A stretch of 64,000 bases of DNA from VXYK01 sp965221585 (GCA_965221585.1 OZ244898.1:434001-498000); one strand, 5' to 3'; shown: positions 25,480 to 36,345, counted from the first letter of the stretch. The notes: a model not told the origin generated them from the letters alone. Numbers and translations: made by a program.

Positions 25480-26885
25480 GGGGACTGTCAGGGATTTTGT
25501 GTATCGGGCGTGTTCTGAGGGTCCGCGGCCGGGTGTTGCGGGCCGGGAAGGATCGTGTTTATGGCTGATCAGGAAATGCTGGCTGTGCCAGCGGAAGAGG
25601 CCGTTGGTGAGGCGGCGGTGCAGGACTGGGCTGAGCTTCTCGTTGAGCGTGCCCGCGTTGAGGGTGTGGAGCTAACCGGCGACGGCGGTCTGTTGACCGG
25701 GCTGGTGCGCCAGGTGCTCCAGACCGGCCTTGAGGTCGAGATGACCGAGCATCTGGGTTATGAGCGCCACGATCCGGGGGGCCGCGGGTCGGGGAACTCG
25801 CGCAACGGCTTGTCGCCCAAGCGGGTCGCCACCGAGATCGGCGAGATCGACTTGGCGGTGCCCCGTGACCGGGCGGGGACCTTCGAGCCCGTCACGGTGC
25901 CCAAGCACCGGCGGCGCCTCGATGGGCTGTCGGGAAATGTGATCAGCCTATATGCGAAGGGGCTCACCACTGGTGAGATCCAGGCTCACCTCGCGGAGAT
26001 ATATGACACGTCGGTGAGCCGGGAGACGATCTCCAAGATCACCGACGGGATCGTCGCGGACATGGCCGTGTGGCAGAACCGGCCCCTCGAGGCGGTTTAT
26101 GCGGTGCTGTTGATTGACGCGATCGTCGTCAAGGTCCGCGACTGCCAGGTCGCCAACCGGCCCGTCTACGTCGCCATCGGCGTTGATCTGGCCGGAGAAC
26201 GCGACGTTTTGGGTTTGTGGCTGGGCCCAACGGGCGGTGAGGGCGCCAAGGCGTGGGCGACGATGCTGGGCGAGCTGCGCAACCGGGGCCTCACCGACGC
26301 GCTGATCGTGTGCTGCGACGGGTTGAGGGGCCTGCCGGAGTCGATCCGTGCCACCTGGCCCGACGCGACGGTGCAGACCTGTGTGGTGCACATGGTCCGC
26401 AACAGTCTGCGATACGCCTCCAAGAAGCACTGGGGGCCGATAACCCGATCCATGCGGGAGATCTACACATCTCCCACCGTCGAGGCCGCCGAGGCCCGAT
26501 TCGAGGCGTTCGCCCAAGACTGGGAGGACACCTACCCGGCCCTGATCCGTTCATGGCGGCTGTCCTGGGACGAATTCACACCGTTCTTGGAGTTCCCCGC
26601 CGAGCTGCGCCGAGTCGTCTACACCACCAACGCCGTCGAGAGCCTCAACGCCCGGTTCCGAAGAGCCGTGCGACACCGAGGGCACTTCCACAACGAGCAG
26701 GCCGCCATGAAAATCCTGTATCTTGTCGCCACCAGCCGACGAAAGAACCACAGCAACCTCACCGGCAGGACCAACGGCTGGAAGACCATCTTGAACACAC
26801 TGACCGTCCACCACGGCGACCGCACCGCCGACCACATCAAATGAAAACCATCACAGCCGCTTACACAAAGTTTCTGACAGTCCCC
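25480..26885 (+). mobile_element. IS256-family insertion sequence, apparently complete
   Basis: A 1,406-bp element bounded by 24-bp inverted repeats (25480-25503 and 26862-26885) that share 21 of 24 bases. Both ends begin GGGGACTGTCAG and end TTTGTGTA. The single transposase gene is intact. I see no target-site duplication next to either end, which suggests recombination or deletion since insertion. It truncates the fragment at 25201-25479. Confidence 0.92.
25561..26844 (+). CDS. IS256-family (mutator-type) transposase
   Basis: A 427-residue DDE transposase with no disruption. The catalytic Asp/Asp/Glu are in 'VLLIDAIVVKVRD', 'LIVCCDGLRGLPE' and 'TTNAVESLNARFRR'. The family motif 'CVVHMVRNSLRYASKKHW' and an N-terminal 'LVRQVLQTGLEVEMTEHLGYERHD' are present. 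A GTG at 25555 is an alternative start. The inverted repeats lie 58 bp before and 18 bp after the frame. Probably still active. Confidence 0.95.
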   Translation: MADQEMLAVPAEEAVGEAAVQDWAELLVERARVEGVELTGDGGLLTGLVRQVLQTGLEVEMTEHLGYERHDPGGRGSGNSRNGLSPKRVATEIGEIDLAVPRDRAGTFEPVTVPKHRRRLDGLSGNVISLYAKGLTTGEIQAHLAEIYDTSVSRETISKITDGIVADMAVWQNRPLEAVYAVLLIDAIVVKVRDCQVANRPVYVAIGVDLAGERDVLGLWLGPTGGEGAKAWATMLGELRNRGLTDALIVCCDGLRGLPESIRATWPDATVQTCVVHMVRNSLRYASKKHWGPITRSMREIYTSPTVEAAEARFEAFAQDWEDTYPALIRSWRLSWDEFTPFLEFPAELRRVVYTTNAVESLNARFRRAVRHRGHFHNEQAAMKILYLVATSRRKNHSNLTGRTNGWKTILNTLTVHHGDRTADHIK

Positions 26886-27142
26886 ATACCGGGCGGTGCT
26901 TCAACCTGGTGCAGGGTGGCGACGGTACCCCTCTGGTTCGATCTTTGGTTGAGGGTTGTGAACTCTCAACCAGTCTTGCCGTTGAGCAGGGATTACCGCC
27001 CTGGTTCACCCTGGCCGTTGTGGGGCAGTGAGCAGGGTTAGAGCGTCGTCGGGGCCGGTGTCTGTGTGGTCGTCGTGGCAGCGGAAGTGTGGCCGGTTGC
27101 CTTCGTGAGGCTGTCTGTGGCTGCTGCTGCGGTCGCTAGCCC
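26886..27142 (-). other. Degenerate sequence between IS256 and the His/Cys-rich gene
   Basis: No complete gene. A minus-strand stretch around 27040-27130 reads PHEGNRPHFRCHDDHTDTG and then stops, resembling one repeat unit of the neighbouring His/Cys array (DHYRCHPDHT). TGGTTGAG (26946-26953) and CTCAACCA form a short hairpin near 26946-26972. Probably remains of another family copy. Confidence 0.4.
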
Positions 27143-29134
<1,992 letters not shown>

Positions 29135-29150
29135 GGCCGTTACTCAATAG

Positions 29151-29166
29151 GCGCGCGCGCGCGCGC
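29151..29166. repeat. (GC)8 dinucleotide tract
   Basis: Eight GC dinucleotides lie 17 bp upstream of the His/Cys-rich gene start (29134). Alternating GC can adopt Z-form DNA and is prone to slippage; it sits where the promoter or 5' leader should be. Confidence 0.8.
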
Positions 29167-29293
29167 TTGTGTCAAGCCCAACACAACAATTTCTTGGGAA
29201 ACGAATCCGCGCGTTCGACCAACACCGCCAACACCGGGCCCAAGGCGAGGCGGTGTTGCGCACGGACCACCACCGCAGTTACTCTCATAGGCG

Positions 29294-29482
29294 ATGGCAG
29301 ACGCAGACACTCCCGAAGCCACACAGACCGACACCAGCAGCCCGCGTCGTGGTCGAGCGAGTCGCATTATCGATTTGGTCGTTGGTTGTGCCCTTGACCC
29401 CATCTTCATGGTGGTCGGTGACTTGTCCGAGTGGCGGCAAAAACGGCGACAGAAGCGCACGGCAGGCGAAGGGTCGCAGTGA
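29294..29482 (+). CDS. Small hypothetical protein, first of a tandem pair
   Basis: A 62-residue frame (MADADTPEATQTDTSSPRRG...). It shares sequence with the next frame: both begin MAD, both have 'PEATxTDTSxPRRGRAxRIIxLV', then a hydrophobic patch and a basic C-terminus. The DNA copies are offset by 210 bp and clearly derive from duplication. Retention of the frame and start in both copies suggests a real gene, but ribosome-binding sites are weak and no family is recognised. Confidence 0.4.
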   Translation: MADADTPEATQTDTSSPRRGRASRIIDLVVGCALDPIFMVVGDLSEWRQKRRQKRTAGEGSQ

Positions 29483-29503
29483 GAGGCGCACGGTAGGCGG
29501 GCG

Positions 29504-29713
29504 ATGGCAGACGTTGACCCTCCCGAAGCCACACGAACCGACACCAGCAGGCCGCGTCGTGGTCGAGCGGGTCGCATTATCGAATTGGTTATTGCTTTTG
29601 TTGCTCTCGATCCCGGCCTCATGGCGGTCGATGACTTGGCCGAGCGGCGGCGAAGCGGCGACAGAAGCGCTGAACGCAGATCCCGGTCTGGGAGGCGTGC
29701 AGCGGACTTGTAA
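29504..29713 (+). CDS. Small hypothetical protein, second of a tandem pair
   Basis: A 69-residue frame (MADVDPPEATRTDTSRPRRG...), paralogous to the frame at 29294-29482. The middle is hydrophobic ('IIELVIAFVALDPGLM') and the C-terminus strongly basic, which could suit membrane or nucleic-acid contact. Its 3' end overlaps the IS3-type remnant on the opposite strand, so it may be fusing into mobile-element debris. Function unknown. Confidence 0.4.
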   Translation: MADVDPPEATRTDTSRPRRGRAGRIIELVIAFVALDPGLMAVDDLAERRRSGDRSAERRSRSGRRAADL

Positions 29714-29835
29714 CGCTGAGTCGAGAGGTGCTGCTTGACGATCTCACAGGCCCCCCTCTGTGAAACCCCGAACCGCTTACAAAGCAACTCCACGGCTCTG
29801 CGCCACAGCGACGGGCTCACCCCTCCGTCCAGCAT
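29644..29835 (-). pseudogene. N-terminal remnant of an IS3-family transposase (OrfB)
   Basis: About 63 codons on the minus strand read GGVSPSLWRRAVELLCKRFGVS, then QRGACEIVKQHLSTQRYKSAARLPDRDLRSALL. This matches the conserved opening of IS407-type OrfB proteins (VSxRRACxxxGQxRSTQRYxP...). No integrase catalytic core follows; the sequence passes into the paralogous small frames instead. A relic of an earlier insertion. Confidence 0.65.
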
Positions 29836-29876
29836 CGTCAGACAACGTCCCGAGTTGTCACATCTAGGCCGACGAG

Positions 29877-30098
29877 ATGCTTCCCCGGTCGGTCGTGATT
29901 GCCGCTCCCACATCCCGGTCGGCCCGTGCAGCCTCGTTCCGTCCGGAAATCAACCTGGAAGGGCAACAGGCCAGAGTGCTTGTCGAGCATGCCGGTGCCG
30001 TCGATACGTCGCGGTTGGGAGACCTGGCGGGCCATCTCACACGCGAAGAACTATGGGGTGTTGACGAGGCGCTGCTGACCGTCCTGGGACTCCGTTAA
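29877..30098 (+). pseudogene. MazF/PemK-type toxin, C-terminal remnant
   Basis: The frame reads VVIAAPTSRSARAASFRPEI, then GQQARVLVEHAGAVDTSRLGDLAGHL and EELWGVDEALLTVLGL. That corresponds to the C-terminal two thirds of MazF-family endoribonucleases (VVVxPxTS...LVDQIRTVDxSRLG...VDxALxxxLGL). The N-terminal segment with the conserved 'RGDIWWVDL'-like start is missing and a TAG lies just upstream in frame (29865-29867). No antitoxin gene is seen upstream, only IS debris. Unlikely to be functional. Confidence 0.7.
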
Positions 30099-30139
30099 GA
30101 ATTGCCGGCGCCTGCGACCATGCGGGTACAGTCAACGCC

Positions 30140-31336
30140 ATGGCAGACAAGATTTCGATGCAACCAGACGGCACCCTGGCCGTACCGGACAATCCCATCA
30201 TCCCCTTCATCGAAGGTGACGGCACCGGAGTCGATATCTGGCCGGCGGCGAAGCTCGTGCTCGACGCGGCAGCCGCCAAATACGGCAGGACCATCGAGTG
30301 GCGTGAGGTCCTCGCCGGAGAGAAGGCCTTCAACGAGACCGGCGACTGGCTTCCCCAAGAGACGATCGAGAACTTCGGCGAGTACCTGATCGGTATCAAG
30401 GGTCCGCTCACGACACCCATCGGCGGAGGATTCAGAAGCCTCAACGTCGCCATCCGCCAGATCATGGACCTCTACGTGTGCCTGCGTCCGGTGCGCTGGT
30501 TCAGCGGTGTGCCGTCGCCGGTGCGCGAACCTCAGCTTGTCGACATGGTGATCTTCCGTGAGAACACCGAAGACATCTACGCCGGACTCGAAGTCGAATC
30601 GGGCACGCCCGAAGCGCGCAAGATGATGGAACTGCTCTACGACACTTTCGGCTGGGAGATCCGCGACGACAGCGGGATAGGCGTGAAGCCGATCTCCAAG
30701 ACGGGATCGCAGCGCCTGCAGCGTGCCGCGCTCGAGTATGCGGTGCGCCGAAACCGCAATCGGGTCCACTGGGTCCACAAGGGCAACATCATGAAGTTCA
30801 CCGAGGGGGCCTTCCAGAAGTGGGGCTACGAACTCGTCCGTGAGGAGTTCTCCGAAGTTGCCGTCGGCTGGGATGACTGCGGCGGAGACCCGGGAGACAA
30901 GATTCTGGTTCAGGACGCCATCGCCGACATCGCGCTGCAGCAGGTTCTCACCCGCCCGGCGGAATTCGAGGTGATCGCAACCATGAACCTCAACGGCGAC
31001 TATCTCTCCGACGCGCTCGCGGCTCAGGTCGGCGGCATAGGCATAGCCCCGGGCGCCAACATCAACTATGTGACCGGTCACGGCGTGTTCGAGGCCACCC
31101 ACGGAACCGCCCCCAAATATGCCGGTCAGGACAAGGTCAACCCGTCATCTGTGCTGTTGTCGGGGGTGATGATGTTTGAGCATCTCGGCTGGCAGGACTC
31201 GGCTGACGACATCGTCACGGCCGTGGAGGGCACGATCGCCGACAAGGTCGTGACCTACGACTTCGCTCGACTCATGGACGGCGCAACCGAAGTGAAATGC
31301 TCAGAGTTCGCTTCAGCGATTGCCGACCGACTCTGA
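30140..31336 (+). CDS. icd: NADP-dependent isocitrate dehydrogenase
   Basis: A 398-residue decarboxylating dehydrogenase of the E. coli Icd type, making 2-oxoglutarate in the TCA cycle. Isocitrate-binding 'GGGFRSLNVAIRQIMDLYVCLRPVRW' holds the Ser/Asn/Arg set; 'VIFRENTEDIYAGLE', 'VHKGNIMKFTEGAF', 'DYLSDALAAQVGGIGIAPGANI' and 'ATHGTAPKYAGQDKVNPSSVLLSG' (nucleotide site) are all intact. The ATG at 30140 directly follows the accessory region. Stands alone. Confidence 0.96.
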   Translation: MADKISMQPDGTLAVPDNPIIPFIEGDGTGVDIWPAAKLVLDAAAAKYGRTIEWREVLAGEKAFNETGDWLPQETIENFGEYLIGIKGPLTTPIGGGFRSLNVAIRQIMDLYVCLRPVRWFSGVPSPVREPQLVDMVIFRENTEDIYAGLEVESGTPEARKMMELLYDTFGWEIRDDSGIGVKPISKTGSQRLQRAALEYAVRRNRNRVHWVHKGNIMKFTEGAFQKWGYELVREEFSEVAVGWDDCGGDPGDKILVQDAIADIALQQVLTRPAEFEVIATMNLNGDYLSDALAAQVGGIGIAPGANINYVTGHGVFEATHGTAPKYAGQDKVNPSSVLLSGVMMFEHLGWQDSADDIVTAVEGTIADKVVTYDFARLMDGATEVKCSEFASAIADRL

Positions 31337-31386
31337 GTCTGAATCCCTGACCCCGTTGAGTTGGCCGAGGCTATCGTGCGTGCTTC

Positions 31387-33171
31387 GTGAGTGAAGTTCT
31401 GAACGTTGACGACCACATTTGGCGCCGTGGCGGGCGCTTGATCGCCCGGTCGTGGCGCGCCCATCCCGGACCTCACACTGTTGCGATGCTTGGAGCGGTG
31501 GTGTTCGTGTTCGCAGCTGTCGGTGGTGCCTGGGTGTTCCGCGGCGTCACTGATGATCTGATCGTTCCGGCTTTCGAAAGCGGCGCCTTGGAAGGAACCG
31601 GCTCTGGACGGGCGGTCTCGGGCAGAACTGTTTGGCTGGCGATGGCTGCGTTGCTGGGTGTGTCGTTGCTGCGCGGAGTCAGCGTTGTGACCCGCCGGTT
31701 CTTCCTGTCGATGGCCGAATTCCGAACCCAGCGGGATTGGAGGCGTGGGCTGCTGTGGCACTACCTCGACGTGCCGCTGCGCTTCCATCGCTCGAAGCCG
31801 ACCGGGGAGTTGCTGGCTCACGCCGACATCGATGTGCAGATGGCCACTGTGGTTCTCAAGCCTCTGGCGTTTTCGATGAGCGTGGTTCTGTTGGTGGTGG
31901 TCTCGGTCGTCAGCATCTTTGTGATCCACCCGTTGCTGGCGTTGATCGCTGTTGTGTTGTTTCCCACATTGGTGGTCATCAGCCAGAAGTACACGTCTCT
32001 GGTGGAACGGCCGGCGGCCCTTGCCCAGCAACGTGTCGGCGATGTGTCTGCCATCGCCCATGAGAGTTTCGATGGCGCGGTGGTGGTGAAGACGTTGGGG
32101 CGTGAAGCGGCTGAGGTTGAGCGGATGCTCAAGGCATCGGATCGCTTGCGGCAGTGGCGGGTGCGGGTCGGCCGTCTGCGGGCCAACTTTGAGCCGTTGA
32201 TCGATGCGCTTCCCAACGTCGGCATCATCGTGCTGGTCCTGGTTGGCACATCGCTGGTGTCGAGCGGTGATGCCACCGAAGGTGATCTGGTGTTGGCAGC
32301 GATGCTGTTCGGGTTGTTGACGACACCCTTGCGAGTCCTGGGTTTCTTTCTTGAAGAAATGCCACGCTCGGTGGTTTCGTTGGAGCGTGTCGATCGGGTG
32401 ATGGCGTACCCCCTCGGCGATCGCGGCGGCACCGCCCGGTTGCCTGGAGGGTCGCTGGGAGTGGTGGTCGACAGGCTGACGGTCAGCTACGGCACCAATC
32501 GAGCTGTCTCGGACGCATCTTTCGTGGTCGACCCAGGCGAGACCCTGGCGCTGGTGGGTCAGACCGGATCTGGGAAGTCGACTCTGCTCGAGTCCATTGC
32601 CGGGTTGCTGGAACCATCCGACGGAAGTGTCAGCATCGGCGGCGTAGCGGTTGATGAGCTTGCACCGGAGGAGCTGTCTGGAGGGGTGGCCCTGGCGTTT
32701 CAGGAGGCCTTCCTGTTTGCTTCTTCGATCTCCGAGAACGTGGCCATGGGCCAGCCCGGTGTAGACGTCGCCGGATCGTTGCGCCTCGCTGAGGCCGACG
32801 AATTCGTGGCGGCGTTGCCTTCGGGGGCGGCAACTGTGGTCGGCGAGCGCGGCCAGACGCTATCGGGAGGGCAGCGGCAACGCGTGGCCTTGGCCCGGGC
32901 TTTGGCGCGTTCGCCGCGATTGTTGTTGCTCGACGACGCCACGAGCGCAGTCGACCCGTCGGTGGAAGCCCGCATTCTCGACAACCTGGGCCGATATCTC
33001 GACACCACGGTCATTGTGGTGGCTCACCGCATTTCCACCATCATGTTGGCGGACCGGGTCGTCTACATCGATGCTGGCAGGATCGTGGCGACCGGCCGAC
33101 ACGAGGACCTCTTGGAACGTGACGACTATCGCGCGCTGGTGATGTCCTACGAGAAAGCAGACGCGAAATGA
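31387..33171 (+). CDS. Heterodimeric ABC exporter, subunit 1 (degenerate catalytic site)
   Basis: A 594-residue type-I exporter half-transporter: six membrane helices (about 30-330) plus ATPase. Walker A 'GQTGSGKST', signature 'LSGGQRQRVALARAL' and H-loop 'VVAHRIST' are normal, but Walker B ends 'LLLLDDATSAVD', with Asp replacing the catalytic Glu. This is the degenerate-site half typical of heterodimeric exporters. GTG start at 31387. It overlaps the second subunit by 4 bp (ATGA). Substrate (drug, lipid or peptide) cannot be inferred. Confidence 0.93.
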   Translation: MSEVLNVDDHIWRRGGRLIARSWRAHPGPHTVAMLGAVVFVFAAVGGAWVFRGVTDDLIVPAFESGALEGTGSGRAVSGRTVWLAMAALLGVSLLRGVSVVTRRFFLSMAEFRTQRDWRRGLLWHYLDVPLRFHRSKPTGELLAHADIDVQMATVVLKPLAFSMSVVLLVVVSVVSIFVIHPLLALIAVVLFPTLVVISQKYTSLVERPAALAQQRVGDVSAIAHESFDGAVVVKTLGREAAEVERMLKASDRLRQWRVRVGRLRANFEPLIDALPNVGIIVLVLVGTSLVSSGDATEGDLVLAAMLFGLLTTPLRVLGFFLEEMPRSVVSLERVDRVMAYPLGDRGGTARLPGGSLGVVVDRLTVSYGTNRAVSDASFVVDPGETLALVGQTGSGKSTLLESIAGLLEPSDGSVSIGGVAVDELAPEELSGGVALAFQEAFLFASSISENVAMGQPGVDVAGSLRLAEADEFVAALPSGAATVVGERGQTLSGGQRQRVALARALARSPRLLLLDDATSAVDPSVEARILDNLGRYLDTTVIVVAHRISTIMLADRVVYIDAGRIVATGRHEDLLERDDYRALVMSYEKADAK

Positions 33172-35174
33172 ACGCTGTGTCTTCGCCGGGCGTAGCCGGA
33201 GCCGCGGAGTCGGGTGCGGGGTCTTCGCCGGGCGCTGTGTCTTCGCCGGGCGTAGCCGGAGCCGCGGAGTCGGGTGCGGGGTCTTCGCCGGGCGCTGTGT
33301 CTTCGCCGGGCGTAGCCGGAGCCGCGGAGTCGGGTGCGGTGGGGTCGGCTCCCGTTCTGAAATCGGGGGTTGAGGAGGCCATCGCTCTGCTCGACGGCGA
33401 GGCAACCCCGGATGTCGGAGCCTTGACAGTGCTGCGGCGGGGACTTGCGATCAGCCCTGAACTCAAGTCCGGGCTGCGTGTGACCCTAGGTCTGGCAATT
33501 GCCGCGGCGGCCGGCCGGCTCATCGTCCCCATTCTTATTCAGCAGGTCTTGGACAGGGGACTGTTGGGTGAGGAGGGTTACCGGCCGGGATTCGTGCTCC
33601 TCGCCTCGGCTGTGGCCTTCGGCATTGTGCTGCTGGTGGCGGCCGCGGCCCGAATGACCCATATCCGTCTGGTGATCGCAGCCGAGTCGTTGCTGTCCGG
33701 GTTACGGGTGCGCGCCTTTGAGCACATTCACAAGCTGAGCATGGCCGACCACACGGGAAGCCGCCGTGGAGTGTTGGTCAGCAGGGTCACCTCCGATGTC
33801 GAGGCACTGGCGCAGTTCACTCAGTGGGGGGCGATGAGCTGGATCATCAACGGCTCCATCGTCATTGGCACCTTGACCGCGATGACGGTCTACAACTGGA
33901 AGCTGACGCTGCTGGTTCTGGCCTGCCACATGCCCTTGGTCCCCTTCCTGCGTTGGGTTCAGGTTCGCCAGTTCGCGGCGTATGGGCTGGTCAGGACCCG
34001 TGTGTCGGAGACGCTGGCGGAGACTTCGGAAGCGGTTTCGGGCGCGCCCGTGATCCGGGCCTACGGCTACGACGTCACGCAGCGCGAGCGCCTCGACGGT
34101 GTGGTCGACCGCCAGTACGGAGCGCAGCTTCGCTCGAGTATCTGGTTCTCAGGAATGCTCCCGGTAATCGACTTCTTTTCGTCGTTGGCTCTGGCGATGG
34201 CTGTCGGCGTGGGGGTCTGGTGGAGTGGTGCGGTCGATGTCGGTGTCGGCGAGTTGGTGGCGTTCCTGTTCCTCGTCAACATGTTGGTGCATCCCATCGC
34301 TGAGGTGGGCGAGGTGATGGATCAGACCCAGACCGCCATAGCGGGTTGGTGGAAGATCCTCTCGGTCCTCGACGTGCCGATCGAGGTTGAAGAACCTGAA
34401 GACGGAGTCGATCTGCCCGCGGGTCCGCTGGCGGTGTCGGTGGTTGGCGTCGACTTCCGCTATCGCGACGGTGAGCAGGTGCTTCACGATGTCGATCTGT
34501 CGATCGCCGCGGAGGGCAATGTCGCTGTAGTGGGAGAGACCGGCAGCGGCAAGACAACCCTGGCGCGGCTGTTGACCCGGTTGGCTGACCCTACCGAGGG
34601 CAAGATATTGGTCGGCGGAGTTGATCTGGCCACTGTCGACCCTGCGTCGCGCCGCCGCACGATCCGCATGGTGCCCCAAGACGGCTTCCTGTTCGACACT
34701 TCGATCGGGGAGAACATCTGCTTCGGCCGGCCGGACGCCACCACGGCCGACGCGGCCGCCGCTATCGACGCGCTTGGTCTCACCGGTTGGCTGGCCGGGG
34801 TTCCAGGCGGCCTCGGCGCGGTTGTCGGTGAGCGGGGAGGGCGCCTCTCGGTCGGTGAACGTCAACTGGTGGCGTTGGCCCGTGCCCAGGTTGCCGACCC
34901 AGGTCTGTTGTTGCTCGACGAGGCGACTTCGGCCGTTGATCCCGAAACCGAGGAGGCTTTGGCCGCCGCGCTGAGCCGTCTGGCCATCGGCCGAACCATG
35001 ATCTCGATCGCCCATCGCCTGTCCACCGCTGAGCGGGCTGACTTGGTCGTGGTCTTCGACGGTGGCCGGATCGTCCAGCAGGGAACTCACGAGGAACTAG
35101 TCGCCGTCGAAGGCGTCTACCGCGCCCTGTACGACTCCTGGATCGGCAACACCCGCACCGACGCGCCTGCCTGA
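33168..35174 (+). CDS. Heterodimeric ABC exporter, subunit 2
   Basis: A 668-residue partner of the preceding gene. Residues about 1-58 are a low-complexity SSPGVAGAAESG tail made by a 60-bp tandem repeat; membrane helices lie near 100-390. The ATPase has Walker A 'GETGSGKTT', Walker B 'LLLLDEATSAVDPE' with the catalytic Glu, and H-loop 'SIAHRLST', but a non-consensus signature 'LSVGERQLVALARAQ'. With subunit 1 this gives one consensus site and one degenerate site (subunit 1 Walker B Asp plus subunit 2 LSVGE). The stop is followed about 105 bp later by mdh. Confidence 0.93.
   Translation: MNAVSSPGVAGAAESGAGSSPGAVSSPGVAGAAESGAGSSPGAVSSPGVAGAAESGAVGSAPVLKSGVEEAIALLDGEATPDVGALTVLRRGLAISPELKSGLRVTLGLAIAAAAGRLIVPILIQQVLDRGLLGEEGYRPGFVLLASAVAFGIVLLVAAAARMTHIRLVIAAESLLSGLRVRAFEHIHKLSMADHTGSRRGVLVSRVTSDVEALAQFTQWGAMSWIINGSIVIGTLTAMTVYNWKLTLLVLACHMPLVPFLRWVQVRQFAAYGLVRTRVSETLAETSEAVSGAPVIRAYGYDVTQRERLDGVVDRQYGAQLRSSIWFSGMLPVIDFFSSLALAMAVGVGVWWSGAVDVGVGELVAFLFLVNMLVHPIAEVGEVMDQTQTAIAGWWKILSVLDVPIEVEEPEDGVDLPAGPLAVSVVGVDFRYRDGEQVLHDVDLSIAAEGNVAVVGETGSGKTTLARLLTRLADPTEGKILVGGVDLATVDPASRRRTIRMVPQDGFLFDTSIGENICFGRPDATTADAAAAIDALGLTGWLAGVPGGLGAVVGERGGRLSVGERQLVALARAQVADPGLLLLDEATSAVDPETEEALAAALSRLAIGRTMISIAHRLSTAERADLVVVFDGGRIVQQGTHEELVAVEGVYRALYDSWIGNTRTDAPA
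33181..33345 (-). repeat. 60-bp tandem repeat containing the dispersed GC-rich core
   Basis: Two perfect 60-bp copies (33181-33240 and 33241-33300) and a partial third (33301-33345) encode the N-terminal tail of exporter subunit 2. Each contains the dispersed core on the minus strand (33186-33205, 33246-33265, 33306-33325) with one mismatch. Confidence 0.9.
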
Positions 35175-35278
35175 TCGGGTCGAGAAACGGGGAATATGGC
35201 ACTATTCGCTGTGGCTGCAGACCACGCTGGTAGCGTTGCGCGCGGTGCACATATCTCTTGCACTCGGAGACTCCAGAC

Positions 35279-36271
35279 ATGCCAATGAATGAACCGGTTC
35301 GTGTTGCTGTAAGCGGGGCTGCCGGCCAGATCGGATACAGCCTGCTGTTTCGGATTGCCAGTGGCTCCATGCTCGGACCCGACCAGCCCGTGATCTTGCA
35401 GCTGCTCGAGATCCCCCCGGCCATGAAAGCTCTCGAGGGTGTGGCGATGGAGCTCAACGACGGAGCCTTTCCGCTGCTCGCCGGCATTGACCAGAGCGAC
35501 AATCCCAACAACGCGTTCGAGGGAGCCAACATTGCCTTGTTGGTGGGTTCCCGTCCACGTTCCAAAGGGATGGAACGCAAGGACCTGCTCGAAGCCAACG
35601 GCGCGATCTTCACGGTGCAGGGCAAGGCGATCAACAACAATGCGGCTGATGATGTGCGAGTGCTGGTCGTCGGCAACCCGGCCAACACCAATGCGCTCAT
35701 CGCCATGAACAACGCGCCGGATGTTCCGAATGATCGATTCACCGCCATGACCCGGTTGGATCACAATCGTGCCATGGCACAGTTGGCGAACAGGCTCGAT
35801 GCGTCGGTGAACGACATCCGCAAGATGACGATCTGGGGCAACCACTCCGCGACCCAGTATCCCGATGTATTCCACTGCACGGTCAACGGTTCCGACGCGG
35901 CCTCAGCGATCGGGGATCTGGACTGGCTCGCAGACTCGTTCATTCCGACCGTCCAGCAACGCGGGGCCGCCATCATCGAGGCACGCGGGCTGTCGTCGGC
36001 AGCATCGGCGGCATCGGCCGCGGTCGACCACGTTCGCGACTGGATGCTCGGGACAGACGAGGGAGACTGGGTCTCGATGGCGATCGCCTCCGACGGCTCC
36101 TACGGTGTCGCGGAGGGATTGATGTCGTCGTTCCCTGTCACCTGTGCCGACGGTGAGTACTCGGTCGTCGGTGGTCTTGACGTCAACGAGTTCTCGCGGA
36201 GCCGTATCGATGCGTCGGTCGCTGAACTGGCCGAAGAACGCGAAACGGTGCGCGAACTCGGGTTGATCTGA
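35279..36271 (+). CDS. mdh: Malate dehydrogenase
   Basis: A 330-residue NAD-dependent dehydrogenase of the cytosolic/actinobacterial class. 'VAVSGAAGQIGYSLLFRIASGSMLG' is the nucleotide site, 'LLVGSRPRSKGMERKDLLEANG' carries the substrate Arg pair, 'VVGNPANTNALIAMNNAP' follows, and 'TRLDHNRA' with 'IWGNHSATQYPD' holds the catalytic Asp/His. The ATG at 35279 is preferred because GGAGACT precedes it; a TTG at 35258 is less likely. Confidence 0.96.
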   Translation: MPMNEPVRVAVSGAAGQIGYSLLFRIASGSMLGPDQPVILQLLEIPPAMKALEGVAMELNDGAFPLLAGIDQSDNPNNAFEGANIALLVGSRPRSKGMERKDLLEANGAIFTVQGKAINNNAADDVRVLVVGNPANTNALIAMNNAPDVPNDRFTAMTRLDHNRAMAQLANRLDASVNDIRKMTIWGNHSATQYPDVFHCTVNGSDAASAIGDLDWLADSFIPTVQQRGAAIIEARGLSSAASAASAAVDHVRDWMLGTDEGDWVSMAIASDGSYGVAEGLMSSFPVTCADGEYSVVGGLDVNEFSRSRIDASVAELAEERETVRELGLI

Positions 36272-36345
36272 GCCGTAACAGAACCGGATCCGGCACTGGC
36301 ACGGCTCTGGACCGTCGCGGCCGGCTATGACAGAATCGGTCGCTA

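Noticed and set aside
29140..29913. A 257-codon minus-strand frame covering the whole 29.1-29.9 kb stretch
   Set aside because: Only its first third resembles a protein (IS3 OrfB head). The rest is the antisense of two duplicated small frames, so it is not one gene.
29877..30098. Functional MazF toxin
   Set aside because: The N-terminal third is missing, a stop lies in frame just upstream, and no antitoxin gene is present.
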